Shown: one piece after another, positions 48,413 through 57,087 of the stretch
How positions within the stretch are numbered: the stretch's first letter is position 1
Layout: each line of letters opens with the position of its first letter
NCBI GenBank assembly: GCA_030803735.1
Contig: JAURUC010000001.1
Span: 2,497,501-2,561,500 of the forward strand
Source: Actinopolyspora lacussalsi
GTDB lineage: Bacteria > Actinomycetota > Actinomycetes > Mycobacteriales > Pseudonocardiaceae
DNA length: 64,000 bases
Direction of reading: 5' to 3'
Translations under genes and position numbers: made by a program
Notes under the pieces: generated by a model
Database searches by the model: none
What the model saw: the letters and a program-made list of their open reading frames with translations, nothing else
What the model was told of the DNA's origin: nothing

Positions 48413-49291
48413 TCAGCGAGGGGACATGCCGCGCAACCACTCCCCACGCCCCGGACGGCGCACCCGGTCGGCGGCGATCCCGGCCGCGAACGAAAGCGTG
48501 TCGGGCAGGCCGGACAGCGGGGCACCACCGGCGACCGCGTGAACCACCGCACCGTGGAACACATCGCCCGCGCCGAGCGTGTCCACCGCCTCGACCTCGG
48601 GCACCGGAACGCTGCCGCTCGCGCCGTCCGGCAACCACCAGAGCACGTCGCGGGGACCCCGGGTGATCGCCACGGCCCCCACTCCGCGTTCGAACAGCGC
48701 GGCGGGCTGCTCGTCGAGCTCGGTGGTGCCGGGAACCCGGAAGTCGGCGGAGCAGACAGCGAGGTCCACTCGGGGGAGGATCTCGGCGAGCACGGGTTTC
48801 CAACTGCCACCGTCGAGCACCACGGGAGCACCGGCCCGTCCGGCGTGCCGCACGGCCGCTCGCGCGAGCACGGGACGATGACCGTCCACGAGCACCGCGT
48901 CGGGGACGGTCCGCAGCAGCGCTCCCGGCTCCGGATCGGCATCCTTCGGCGCGCGCGAGACCACGCTGCGGCTACCGGTCGTGCTGTGCACCGTCACGGC
49001 GGAGACCACCGGCGGCGTTCCGCTGTCGGGAGTGACGTCGAGCAGTTCGACTCCGTGCTCGGCGAGTTCGTCCGCCACCACCCCGGCCATCGGATGACTT
49101 CCCAGTGCCGTCAGCAGGCTCACCTCCGAACCGAGCGCGGCGGCGGTGACGGCGGCCCCGGTGGCAGGCCCGCCCGCGCTCAGCTCTGCCCGCTCGGCGG
49201 TGGTCTTCTCGTTCGGCCCCGGGAACTCGGCCACCCGCTGCAGCAGGTCCAGCGTGACCATCCCAGCGCACAGCACGGCGCGTCGGCTCAT
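48413..49291 (-). CDS. PfkB-family carbohydrate kinase
   Basis: Ribokinase-fold sugar kinase, 292 residues. N-terminal ELSAGGPATGAAVTAAALG motif and C-terminal signature DTLGAGDVFHGAVVHAV with the catalytic Asp are intact. The substrate is unknown; the short length and PfkB signature fit ribokinase or ketohexokinase-like members. No sugar transporter is adjacent. It reads leftward 46 nt beyond the DUF885 gene and may be cotranscribed with it. Confidence 0.88.
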   Translation of the reverse strand: MSRRAVLCAGMVTLDLLQRVAEFPGPNEKTTAERAELSAGGPATGAAVTAAALGSEVSLLTALGSHPMAGVVADELAEHGVELLDVTPDSGTPPVVSAVTVHSTTGSRSVVSRAPKDADPEPGALLRTVPDAVLVDGHRPVLARAAVRHAGRAGAPVVLDGGSWKPVLAEILPRVDLAVCSADFRVPGTTELDEQPAALFERGVGAVAITRGPRDVLWWLPDGASGSVPVPEVEAVDTLGAGDVFHGAVVHAVAGGAPLSGLPDTLSFAAGIAADRVRRPGRGEWLRGMSPR

Positions 49292-49337
49292 CGGCCCTCC
49301 GATCGGCGGAAACCCCGGCGTTCACGTCGGGGAGCAG

Positions 49338-50528
49338 TCAAGCGGCGATTCTGCCGGAGAGCTCGGACCGCAGGGTGTGCGGCGGCAGCGACCGATCCAG
49401 CAGCCGTTCGTAGCGAGCGCGGCGGTGTTCGGGACCTTCGGCGTCCAACCAGGCACCGGTCAACTCGTACGCGGCTGGGCAGACGACGGCGTACGCGGCG
49501 GTGGAAGGGTCGGAGAGGCGTTCCAGCAGCACCCGGGCACGCGAGTCGTCCAGCAGCAACCAGCACCGCAGGTACTCGCGCACCCGGTGGGGATCGGTGC
49601 CGTGCTCGTGCAGCATCAGCGCGGCGTCCCGCCGTACCCCGGCGAGCACGCGCCGCGCGGCGTCCATCCGTTCGAGGTCCTCCGCCGCCGGCACCGGCAG
49701 GATCCCGTGGAGCACCTCACGAACCCGGGCTCCCCAGGCCGGACCGAGCAGCACGTCCAGCGCCCGTTCGGCCAGTCCCTCCGAGACCGTGCACTGCGGG
49801 GTGTCGGTGAGCGAGATGTCGTGTTCGGGAAGCGTGCCACGGCAGTGCTGGGTGTGGTGGCCGGGGTAGCTCTCGTGCGCCAGCAGCCTGGGCAGGTCGC
49901 TTAGCCGGTGCGGTACGGCGGTGCTGACGGTGACGACGGAGCGGCCACCGCCGAGGTAGTGCTGCAGCCCGCCGAAGGAAGGGTCGTGCCGGAACCGGTA
50001 CGTCACCCGCTCGTGCGAGGGCAATCGGAACGCCTCGTGGCTCAGGACTCGGAAGGATTCGGAGAGGGCACGCACGCAGCCGGGCAGCGCTTCCGCCGGG
50101 ACGCGTTCGCGTTCGCGGAAGTTCGCCACCCGCTCGGCCAACGTGGCGCCCCGGGGCAGCCAGTGGGCGAGTTCGGCGTGGACCGCCGCGTAGTGCTCGG
50201 GGTCGGTGCGATGTACCTCGATCTGGAAGCAGCGGCGCAGCCTGCCCGCGAACGACACGGGACCACCGGCGAGCCCGCGGGCGGCGCAGTCCAGCGCGGC
50301 GAGCTGCCCGAGCAGGAAGTCCGCACGGTCGGCACCCAGCGCGGCCCGCCGGACGGTTCGACGCAGTCCGCGTGCCTGGGAGGCGAGCACGCCGGGAAGC
50401 GGCGCGGGCTCGCGGTCCACCTGCCCGCGCAGCGCACGATCGCCGGTGTAGCTCTGCACGAAGCCGCGGGACAGCCGCCCGAACCGCAGGCCGAGAAGGA
50501 GGTACTCGGCGACCGGTGCTTCGGGCAT
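49338..50528 (-). CDS. DUF885 family putative metallopeptidase-like protein
   Basis: 396 residues from the ATG at 50528. Contains HESYPGHHTQH, the HExxxGHH-type metal motif of DUF885, followed by SEGLAERALDVLLG with a likely third ligand Glu. Mostly helical; no signal peptide, so cytosolic. Members are thought to be peptidases but few have been studied. The N-terminal 150 residues are Arg/Ala/Leu-rich. Confidence 0.8.
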   Translation of the reverse strand: MPEAPVAEYLLLGLRFGRLSRGFVQSYTGDRALRGQVDREPAPLPGVLASQARGLRRTVRRAALGADRADFLLGQLAALDCAARGLAGGPVSFAGRLRRCFQIEVHRTDPEHYAAVHAELAHWLPRGATLAERVANFRERERVPAEALPGCVRALSESFRVLSHEAFRLPSHERVTYRFRHDPSFGGLQHYLGGGRSVVTVSTAVPHRLSDLPRLLAHESYPGHHTQHCRGTLPEHDISLTDTPQCTVSEGLAERALDVLLGPAWGARVREVLHGILPVPAAEDLERMDAARRVLAGVRRDAALMLHEHGTDPHRVREYLRCWLLLDDSRARVLLERLSDPSTAAYAVVCPAAYELTGAWLDAEGPEHRRARYERLLDRSLPPHTLRSELSGRIAA

Positions 50529-50843
50529 GTCGGCAGGATAGCGGAGTTCGCGGCTTTCGTGACGTGTTCGCGCCGTAGAACCGCTCACGTTCCTCCCGAG
50601 GGTGACGCACGGCCGGAAGGGTTCCGGCGAATCATTCCGATCATCGATGTCGCCTTTCGTGTGTCACCCGAAAGATACCTTTAGAAACCAAATTAGATAT
50701 TTACACGATAGTGTTATCGAGCTTTCCTCGCGATCATGCAGTCGATAGGTTTCCTTCGTGTGCGCGCCCACGGCGGAATTTTCTGGGGTTCCGTCGTGCG
50801 AACCGCGTTCCACGAATCACCCGTACCGACAGGGAGCGAGAAA
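50529..50843. promoter_or_regulatory. AT-rich upstream region of the first chaplin-like gene
   Basis: A patch at about 50660-50720 is clearly AT-rich for this genome. It holds CGATA-GTGT-TATCG (50706-50719), an inverted repeat that may be an operator. The divergent DUF885 gene starts at 50528. No gene is seen in the gap. Confidence 0.35.
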
Positions 50844-51095
50844 ATGCTGAAGAAGACCGCCGCCACCGTGGGTATCGCCGCCGCCGGCATGGTCGCCATG
50901 GCCCCCATGGCCAGCGCCGACTCCAAGGGCAACGACGGCATCAACGTGCTCAACGACAACAACATCAGCGCCGTCCCGATCCAGCTGTGCGGCAACAACG
51001 TCGCCGTGCTCGGCGTTGTCGCCAACGTGCTGTCCTCGCAGGCCTCCGAGTGCGTCAACGCCCCGGTCGTGGACCACCCCAAGGCGATCAGCTGA
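50844..51095 (+). CDS. Chaplin-like small secreted protein 1
   Basis: 83 residues. Sec signal peptide (MLKKTAATVGIAAAGMVAMA, cleavage likely after PMASA) then a chaplin-like domain of about 50 residues with two Cys: GINVLNDNN, PIQLCGNNVAVLGVVAN, ECVNAP. Chaplins coat aerial hyphae and spores as amyloid films; the two Cys form a disulfide. It lacks the usual NP..GN end and carries a VVDHPKAIS tail. GGGAG lies 7 nt before the ATG. A close paralogue follows 315 nt downstream. Confidence 0.75.
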   Translation: MLKKTAATVGIAAAGMVAMAPMASADSKGNDGINVLNDNNISAVPIQLCGNNVAVLGVVANVLSSQASECVNAPVVDHPKAIS

Positions 51096-51258
51096 GCCCG
51101 GATCCCGCGCGGAACCGGAAGAGCCGGAGTGGACGGAACTGACCTACCCGCCGTCCACTCCGGATTCAGCGGCGAACCGAACTACCCCCGGAGAGCTCGG
51201 AACGAGAACTGATCCGTTTCTTCCACGCGATCGCGTGACACGATTCGGTAGCCGGTTT

Positions 51259-51315
51259 CCGCACTGACGAGCTACTTCCGCCCTGACGAGCGATTTCCGC
51301 ACTGACGGGCTCGTT
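51259..51315. repeat. Three degenerate 19-bp tandem repeats upstream of the second chaplin-like gene
   Basis: CCGCACTGACGAGCTACTT, CCGCCCTGACGAGCGATTT and CCGCACTGACGGGCTCGTT are directly adjacent, ending 95 nt before the second chaplin-like start. They may bind a regulator in phase. The remainder of 51096-51410 shows no gene. Confidence 0.65.
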
Positions 51316-51410
51316 CCGAGTCAGCTCACGACAAAATCTCCTCCGCCGCTCGGAGTCCGAACAGGCGGAGAGCGTCGGAATCGACGTGTAATTCGAAGGA
51401 GAACTCCCCC

Positions 51411-51671
51411 ATGCTGAAGAAAACCGCCGCCGCCGTGGGTATCGCCGCCGCCGGCATGATGGCCATGGCCCCCATGGCCAGCGCCGACACCAAGGACAAC
51501 GACGGCATCAACGTGCTCAACGACAACAACCTGAGCGTGCTGCCGGTCCAGCTGTGCGGCAACAACGTCGCCGTGCTCGGCGCGGTCGTCAACGCGCTGC
51601 ACGCGCAGCCCTCGCAGTGCGTCAACGCGCCGGTTGTGGACCACCCCACCTCGGTCACCAACGGCAGCTGA
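51411..51671 (+). CDS. Chaplin-like small secreted protein 2
   Basis: 86 residues, clearly a tandem duplicate of copy 1: identical layout of signal peptide, GINVLNDNN, PVQLCGNNVAVLG and QCVNAPVVDHP, with changes mostly in the linker (ALHAQPS) and tail. The mature surface protein has two Cys. GAAGGAG lies 9 nt before the ATG. Both copies may assemble together in the spore or hyphal coat. Confidence 0.75.
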   Translation: MLKKTAAAVGIAAAGMMAMAPMASADTKDNDGINVLNDNNLSVLPVQLCGNNVAVLGAVVNALHAQPSQCVNAPVVDHPTSVTNGS

Positions 51672-51809
51672 GCACGGGCTGAACGGATTCGGCCCGAAAC
51701 ACCGGGACGAAACGAGCGGGGTCGGACATCGCGGTCCGGCCCCGCTTCTCGGTTCTACGGATATCGTCGACACCGCAGCACTTCGCCACTCGCGCCCGCG
51801 GTTCGAGAA

Positions 51810-51861
51810 CCCGTCCCAAGAGCCCGTTCCAAGAGCCCGTTCCAAGAGCCCGTTCCAAGAG
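51810..51861. repeat. Four tandem 13-bp repeats between chaplin 2 and uppS
   Basis: CCCGTTCCAAGAG is repeated four times head to tail (the first copy has one C for T), in the convergent gap, ending 16 nt from the uppS stop. It is not a CRISPR: there are no spacers. Confidence 0.85.
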
Positions 51862-51877
51862 CTCTGCCGAGAACGCG

Positions 51878-52654
51878 TCAGTTCCCGAATCTGCGATGCC
51901 GAGCCGCGAAATTCCGCAGTGCGCGCAGGAAGTCCACTCGCCGGAAGGCGGGCCAGTAGGTCTCGCAGAACCAGAACTCCGAGTGCGCCGACTGCCAGAG
52001 CATGAAACCGGACAATCGCTGCTCACCGGAAGTGCGGATCAACAGCTCCGGATCGGGCTGCCCGGAGGTGTAGAGGTGTTCGGCGATGTGATCGACATCG
52101 AGCACCTCGGCGAGCTCCTCGATGGTGGTTCCCGCCTCGGCGTGCCGCTGCAGCATCTTGCGCACCGCGTCGGCGATCTCCTGCCTGCCGCCGTAGCCGA
52201 CCGCCACGTTGACCTGCATCCCATCCCGGTTCTCGGTCCGCAACGCGGCGGCCGAGATCCTGGCCGCGATCTCGGTGGGCAGCAGGTCCATCGCACCCAC
52301 GATGCGCACCCGCCACGGCGTGCCGGGCTGGGTGATCTCCTCGACGACACCGGCGATGATCTCCAGCAGCGAGTCGACCTCGCTGCTGGCCCTTCTGAGG
52401 TTGTCGGTGGACAGCAGCCACAGCGTGACCACTTCCACCTGGTTCTCCCGACACCAGCCGAGAAAGTCCGAGATCTTGCGCGCCCCGGCACGATGACCGT
52501 AGTCGGCGTCGAACCCGGCCTCCTTCGCCCAGCGGCGATTGCCGTCCAGAATCACACCGACGTGTCTGGGGGGTTGTGCCCCTTTTAGCTGACGGCGCAA
52601 CCGCCGTTCGTAGAGATCGTAGACAAGCTCTCGTAGCCGAAGTCTCAGCGCCAC
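51878..52654 (-). CDS. uppS: Short-chain Z-isoprenyl diphosphate synthase (UppS family)
   Basis: Condenses isopentenyl diphosphate onto an allylic primer with cis geometry, toward the decaprenyl carrier for cell-wall synthesis. Catalytic Asp is in GVILDGNRRWAKEAG; RTSGEQRLSGFMLWQ and SEFWF are conserved. 258 residues from a GTG. In mycobacteria the homologue in this gene position makes Z,E-farnesyl diphosphate; that product is inferred from synteny. The divergent neighbour is the hemolysin III gene, also as in mycobacteria. Confidence 0.92.
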   Translation of the reverse strand: MALRLRLRELVYDLYERRLRRQLKGAQPPRHVGVILDGNRRWAKEAGFDADYGHRAGARKISDFLGWCRENQVEVVTLWLLSTDNLRRASSEVDSLLEIIAGVVEEITQPGTPWRVRIVGAMDLLPTEIAARISAAALRTENRDGMQVNVAVGYGGRQEIADAVRKMLQRHAEAGTTIEELAEVLDVDHIAEHLYTSGQPDPELLIRTSGEQRLSGFMLWQSAHSEFWFCETYWPAFRRVDFLRALRNFAARHRRFGN

Positions 52655-52828
52655 GTTCCACGAGACTACTCGGAGGCTCGACGAGCACGGCAAGCGACCG
52701 CAGGATCGACACGGCCGCTCCGCGCGCAGCTCACCGAGGCGGGTGAGCCGTGGCTCGTCCCGCACCGGGCGGGTGAACGTCATCATGTCGAGCGGAGCGG
52801 GGCGGCCTCCCTCCCGTAGGCTCGAAAC

Positions 52829-53515
52829 GTGCCAACAGCGAGCCGCAACACGCGCGAGCCCTCGGCCGCTCAGCCGGTCAAACCCAAGCTGCGGGGCTGG
52901 ATCCACCTGTGGTCCGCGCTCGGGGCGCTGGTCTCTGGCGCCGCGCTGATCGCGCTGGCCGGAACCACGGTGTCCGGACGTGCCGCGCTGGGGACCTCCA
53001 TCTACGTCGCCACGGTGCTGGGCCTGTTCGGCGTAAGCGCGCTGTACCACCGCAGGACGTGGCGCACGGAAGGTGCGCGGACCACGATGCGGCGCCTCGA
53101 CCACTCCATGATCTTCCTGTTCATCGCGGGCACCTACACGCCGCTGGCGATGCTGGCGATGCGGCCGACCACGGCGACGGTGGTGTTGGCGGTGGTGTGG
53201 GGCGGCGCACTCGGCGGCGTGGTGCTCAAGCTGGCCTGGCCGAACGGCCCGCGCTGGGTCGGGGTACCCGTCTACATCGCCCTCGGGTGGGTCGCGGTCT
53301 TCGTGCTGCCCGACCTGCTGGCCAACGCCGGGGCCACGGCGTTGGTGCTGCTGGTGGTCGGCGGCGTGCTCTACACCGGGGGTGCGATCTGCTACGCGCT
53401 GCGCCGCCCCGATCCGTGGCCGAGGGTGTTCGGCTACCACGAGTTCTTCCACGCGGCGGTCTCGGCGGCCGCGGTCTGCCACCACATCGCCATCTGGCTG
53501 GCGCTGTACTCCTGA
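52829..53515 (+). CDS. Hemolysin III (TrhA/PAQR) family membrane protein
   Basis: 228 residues with seven hydrophobic helices. Family hallmarks: SALYHRRTW, RRLDHSMIFLFIAGTYTPL and the late HEFFHAAVSAAAVCHH with metal-binding His. The bacterial members affect membrane-lipid homeostasis; the hemolysin name is historical. GTG start without a clear ribosome site, possibly leaderless. Confidence 0.9.
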   Translation: MPTASRNTREPSAAQPVKPKLRGWIHLWSALGALVSGAALIALAGTTVSGRAALGTSIYVATVLGLFGVSALYHRRTWRTEGARTTMRRLDHSMIFLFIAGTYTPLAMLAMRPTTATVVLAVVWGGALGGVVLKLAWPNGPRWVGVPVYIALGWVAVFVLPDLLANAGATALVLLVVGGVLYTGGAICYALRRPDPWPRVFGYHEFFHAAVSAAAVCHHIAIWLALYS

Positions 53516-53568
53516 ACAGGATCCTTCCGGTCGGCCCCGCCCGGGAGAGACCGATGTAGCCCCCTCCG

Positions 53569-53599
53569 GAGGCGGGAGCCTCCCGGACGCTCCCGCCTC
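53569..53599. terminator. Hairpin between convergent hlyIII and DUF255 genes
   Basis: GAGGCGGGAGC (53569-53579) and its exact reverse complement (53589-53599) enclose a 9-nt loop in the convergent gap. Confidence 0.7.
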
Positions 53600-53626
53600 G
53601 GGACGGCCGGTGTCGAGTGGGCGTGC

Positions 53627-55672
53627 TCAGCCGCGCAGCGTCGCCAGCAGCTCCGCCGCGCTGCCGACGGGCCGATCGCACACGTAGCCCCTGCAGACGT
53701 AGGCCGCGGCGGACCCCTCCAGCAGTCCCCGGTCGGCCAGCAGCGGAACCTCCGCGTCCTCGGGTTCCCCCGCCACGGCCACCGCGCCACCCGGCGAATG
53801 GCGACGGGCGGTGGTGATCAGCTCGGCCCGGTCGCTGTCGGCGGGACCGGCCACGGCGATCTGCAGCGGCCCGTGCCTGCTCGCCTCGGCGGCGGCCAGC
53901 CAGTGCCCCGCGAATCTCGGGGCGCGCCGAGCGAGCAGCCCAGCGCGGTTCAGCGCCAGCTCGGCCGCCTCGCGGTAGCGTCCGGAGCGCTCGGAGCCCG
54001 CGAGCGCCCCCGCCGTCACCAGCGCCGAGGTGACCGAGGACGCCCCGGAGGGACTCGAGTTGTCCGTGGGGTCCGAGGGGCGGTTGACCAGGGCTTCGGC
54101 ATCCGAAGCGGTGTCGTGGAACGCCCCCGGGTTCTCGGTGTCGGCGAACAGCTCCAACGCGGTGTCCAGCAGCTCGCACGCCGTGTCCAGCCAGTGCGCC
54201 GAACCGGTGGCCTGGTGCAGGCTCAGCAGCCCCTCGGCGAGGCAGCCGTAGTCCTCCAGCACGCCTTCGGCGGTGCCCGGCACACCGGCACGGGAGGTGC
54301 GCAGCAGCCTGCCGTTCCGGAGCTGGGTGTCCAGCAGCAGCCGCGCGGCCGTCTCCGCCGCGCTGAGCCAGTCGGGACGGTCCAGCGCGGTGGCGGCCTC
54401 GGTCAGCGCGGTGATCGCGAGTCCGTTCCAGGCGGTGACCACCTTGTCGTCCCTGGCGGGCTGCGGGCGTCCCGCGCGTTCCCGCAGCAACCGCTCCCGA
54501 ACGTCCTGCCACCGCTCGGGATCGTCCGGATCGTGCAGCAGGCGCAGCGTGGAGGTGCCGTGCTCGAAGGTACCCTCCGAGGTCACCCCGAAGATCTCCG
54601 CGGCCCACGTGCCGTCGTCCTCACCGAGCGCCTGACGCAGCTGTTCCGGGCTCCACACGTAGGTGACCCCCTCGCCCTGCTCGGTGTCGGCGTCCAACGA
54701 GGCCGCGAAGCCGCCCTCCGAGGTGCCGAGATCGCGCACCAGGAACTCCGCCGTCTCCCCCGCGACCCGCCGCAGCAGTTCGAGATCGGTGCCGGACACC
54801 CCGGCGGCGTGCCGCCGCGCCAGGTGAGTGTAGGCCCGCAGCAGCAACGCGTTGTCGTAGAGCATCTTCTCGAAGTGCGGCACGATCCAGGACGCGTCCA
54901 CGCTGTAGCGGGCGAAACCGCCCGCCAGCTGGTCGTTGATGCCGCCGCGCGCCATCGCCACGGCCACGCTCTCGGCGAGCTGCCACGCCCGCGCGCCGGT
55001 GCCGGTGTCGCCCGCGCGTTCGTGGTGGCGCAGCAGGAACTCCAGCACCATCGACGGCGGAAATTTGGGTGCGTCGCCGAATCCGCCGTTGTCGGCGTCG
55101 AACTCCTCGGTCAGCCCGGTCACGGCGGCGGTCAGCGCCTCGTCGTCCACTGCGGACTCCGGCAGCGCCGCGCGCTGGCTCGCCAGCTGCTCGACGATCT
55201 TGCTCGCGCTCTGCCGCACCTCCTCGGTGCGTTCCTGCCAGGCGCTGATCACCGCGTCGAGCAGTTGCCGGAAGGACGGCATGCCGTGCATCGGCGCGGC
55301 CGGGTAGTAGGTGCCGCAGTGGAACGGCTCGCCGTCCGGGGTCAGGAAGCAGGTCAGCGGCCAGCCCGCCTGGCCGGTCATGGCCTGGGTGGCCTGGATG
55401 TAGACGGCGTCGATGTCCGGGCGTTCCTCCCGGTCGACCTTGATGTTGACGAACTCCTCGTTCATCACCCCGGCCGTGTCGGGGTCCTCGAACGACTCGT
55501 GCGCCATCACGTGACACCAGTGGCAGGCCGCGTAGCCGATCGAGAGCAGCACCGGCACGTCGCGCCGCCGTGCCTCCTCGAACGCCTCGGTGCACCAGGG
55601 CCACCAGTCGACCGGGTTGTCGGCGTGCTGGAGTAGGTACGGACTCGTCGCCCGGGCTAGCCGCTGTGCCAT
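53627..55672 (-). CDS. DUF255 thioredoxin-like protein (YyaL family)
   Basis: 681 residues. N-terminal thioredoxin-like domain (about 1-165) with [19 protein letters not shown] and the redox motif CHWCHVM. The rest is an alpha/alpha barrel like N-acylglucosamine 2-epimerases ([45 protein letters not shown]). The biochemical role is unknown. The ATG at 55672 is preferred over an upstream start because homologues begin at the Arg-Leu-Ala segment. Same place in the gene order as in mycobacteria. Confidence 0.9.
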   Translation of the reverse strand: MAQRLARATSPYLLQHADNPVDWWPWCTEAFEEARRRDVPVLLSIGYAACHWCHVMAHESFEDPDTAGVMNEEFVNIKVDREERPDIDAVYIQATQAMTGQAGWPLTCFLTPDGEPFHCGTYYPAAPMHGMPSFRQLLDAVISAWQERTEEVRQSASKIVEQLASQRAALPESAVDDEALTAAVTGLTEEFDADNGGFGDAPKFPPSMVLEFLLRHHERAGDTGTGARAWQLAESVAVAMARGGINDQLAGGFARYSVDASWIVPHFEKMLYDNALLLRAYTHLARRHAAGVSGTDLELLRRVAGETAEFLVRDLGTSEGGFAASLDADTEQGEGVTYVWSPEQLRQALGEDDGTWAAEIFGVTSEGTFEHGTSTLRLLHDPDDPERWQDVRERLLRERAGRPQPARDDKVVTAWNGLAITALTEAATALDRPDWLSAAETAARLLLDTQLRNGRLLRTSRAGVPGTAEGVLEDYGCLAEGLLSLHQATGSAHWLDTACELLDTALELFADTENPGAFHDTASDAEALVNRPSDPTDNSSPSGASSVTSALVTAGALAGSERSGRYREAAELALNRAGLLARRAPRFAGHWLAAAEASRHGPLQIAVAGPADSDRAELITTARRHSPGGAVAVAGEPEDAEVPLLADRGLLEGSAAAYVCRGYVCDRPVGSAAELLATLRG

Positions 55673-55870
55673 ACCCGCAGCGTCCCACGCCGACGGTCCC
55701 GGTGCCGAGAAGCCCCACCGCGAGAAGCCCGCCGCCAGAAGCCCTGACGGAACTCGCACGGGTCGCCGGTTCCCGCCCACGCGGTCGGTGTCTCGCCGTG
55801 TCGGGACAGCTCCTGAGCGGCGAGGGCAGGACGCCGCCCGGGAACGGCCGTGCGGGTGGCCGGAACCGGA

Positions 55871-56920
55871 TCAGTTCAGCCGTGGCAGGGCCACTTCGGT
55901 GATCAGCCCCCTGTGGTCGGTGCCGCTGATGTCGACCGTCCGGTAGTCGGCGGTGCCGACCTCGCTACCGCCTACGAGCACGTGGTCGATCGTGATCCCG
56001 AGGAATTCCGGCAGCGAGGACGGCCAGGTCGTGCTCGACCCGGTACCGGCGGTGCGGCCGACGTCCGTGCATCCGTTGGAGGTCAGTCGCCGCATCGGCC
56101 CCTGGTTCAGCGTGGAGTTGAAGTCCCCGGCGAGCACGAACGGCGTCTCCGAATCGCAGTACTCCTCGAGCAGGCTGTGACTGGCCCGCCATCCCGACGT
56201 CCTTCCCGGAAACGGCGGCGGAGGATGCACGGCGGCCACGTGCCAGGTCACCGCCGAACCGTTGATCTTCGCGTCGAGCGTGCCCAGCGAGCCCGCGACC
56301 TTTTCGGTGCCGAACTCCGGTCGAAGCTCCGGTTTCACCAGCAGCGAGGTGGGGTACGGACCGGTTCGTCTGCGGGTCGGGGGCTCGACGTCACCGACCA
56401 GTGGGGCATCCGTCTCGTACACGTACTCGTCCCCGGTGCGGGCGAGCCTGTCGACCAGCTTTCCGGCATAGCCGCTGGATGCCTCGGGCAACGAGACCAC
56501 TTCCGGATCGGCGCTTCGGATCTCCCGGGCGATCTCGGACAGGTCGGCACCGTCGGCGAAAACGTTGAAGACGGCTATCCCGACCGAGCCGGAACCGGAG
56601 GAGACCGAACCGCTCGTCCCCCAGGCCGGGGGCAGCATCCCGATCGTGGAAACCAGCGTGGTGACCAGAGTCAACGCCGAGATCACGAAGCGTCGCCGCC
56701 ACAGCGGCACCACGGCGAACAGCAGGAGCAGCACGTTCCACTGGGGTCGCAACGCCGACAGCTGCGCCCAGGGGGTAACCAGGTCGATCCCGAGGCTGCC
56801 CGCCCACAGCACCGAGGCCACCCCGGCGAGCCCGCACAGGTAGAGCGCCGTTCGCAGTCGCCGTTTCCACGTCCCGGCTCGGTTACCGGAAGCGGAATCG
56901 GAAAGGTTTTCGATCTTCAA
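55871..56920 (-). CDS. Membrane-anchored endonuclease/exonuclease/phosphatase family protein
   Basis: 349 residues. Three N-terminal transmembrane helices (about 20-105; LYLCGLAGVASVLWAG, WNVLLLLFAVVPLW, FVISALTLVTTLVSTIGM) precede an extracytoplasmic EEP domain. Catalytic features: NVFADGADLSEIA start, VSLPEASSGYAG with Glu, TWHVAAVHPPPP with His, LAGDFNST and a final TDHRGLITEV. Probably a phosphodiesterase or phospholipase-like hydrolase outside the membrane. The TTG at 56920 is the best start; no ATG or GTG fits. Confidence 0.75.
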   Translation of the reverse strand: MKIENLSDSASGNRAGTWKRRLRTALYLCGLAGVASVLWAGSLGIDLVTPWAQLSALRPQWNVLLLLFAVVPLWRRRFVISALTLVTTLVSTIGMLPPAWGTSGSVSSGSGSVGIAVFNVFADGADLSEIAREIRSADPEVVSLPEASSGYAGKLVDRLARTGDEYVYETDAPLVGDVEPPTRRRTGPYPTSLLVKPELRPEFGTEKVAGSLGTLDAKINGSAVTWHVAAVHPPPPFPGRTSGWRASHSLLEEYCDSETPFVLAGDFNSTLNQGPMRRLTSNGCTDVGRTAGTGSSTTWPSSLPEFLGITIDHVLVGGSEVGTADYRTVDISGTDHRGLITEVALPRLN

Positions 56921-57087
56921 CGGCCTTATCGTAAAGCTCGGTCCTCGGTGCGAACGCCGAGAGCTCGTGATCGAGCTCCCCCGCTCGGATTCGTTCCGGA
57001 GTCCGGCGAACCACCTGGGAACGGGGCACCCCAGGCCGGTTGGCACCGGAAATCGGCTGCGTGCGGCACGCGCCGCGAGGCATGCTG

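Noticed and set aside
51810..51861. Short CRISPR array
   Set aside because: Units of 13 bp are directly adjacent with no spacers and no cas genes are near.
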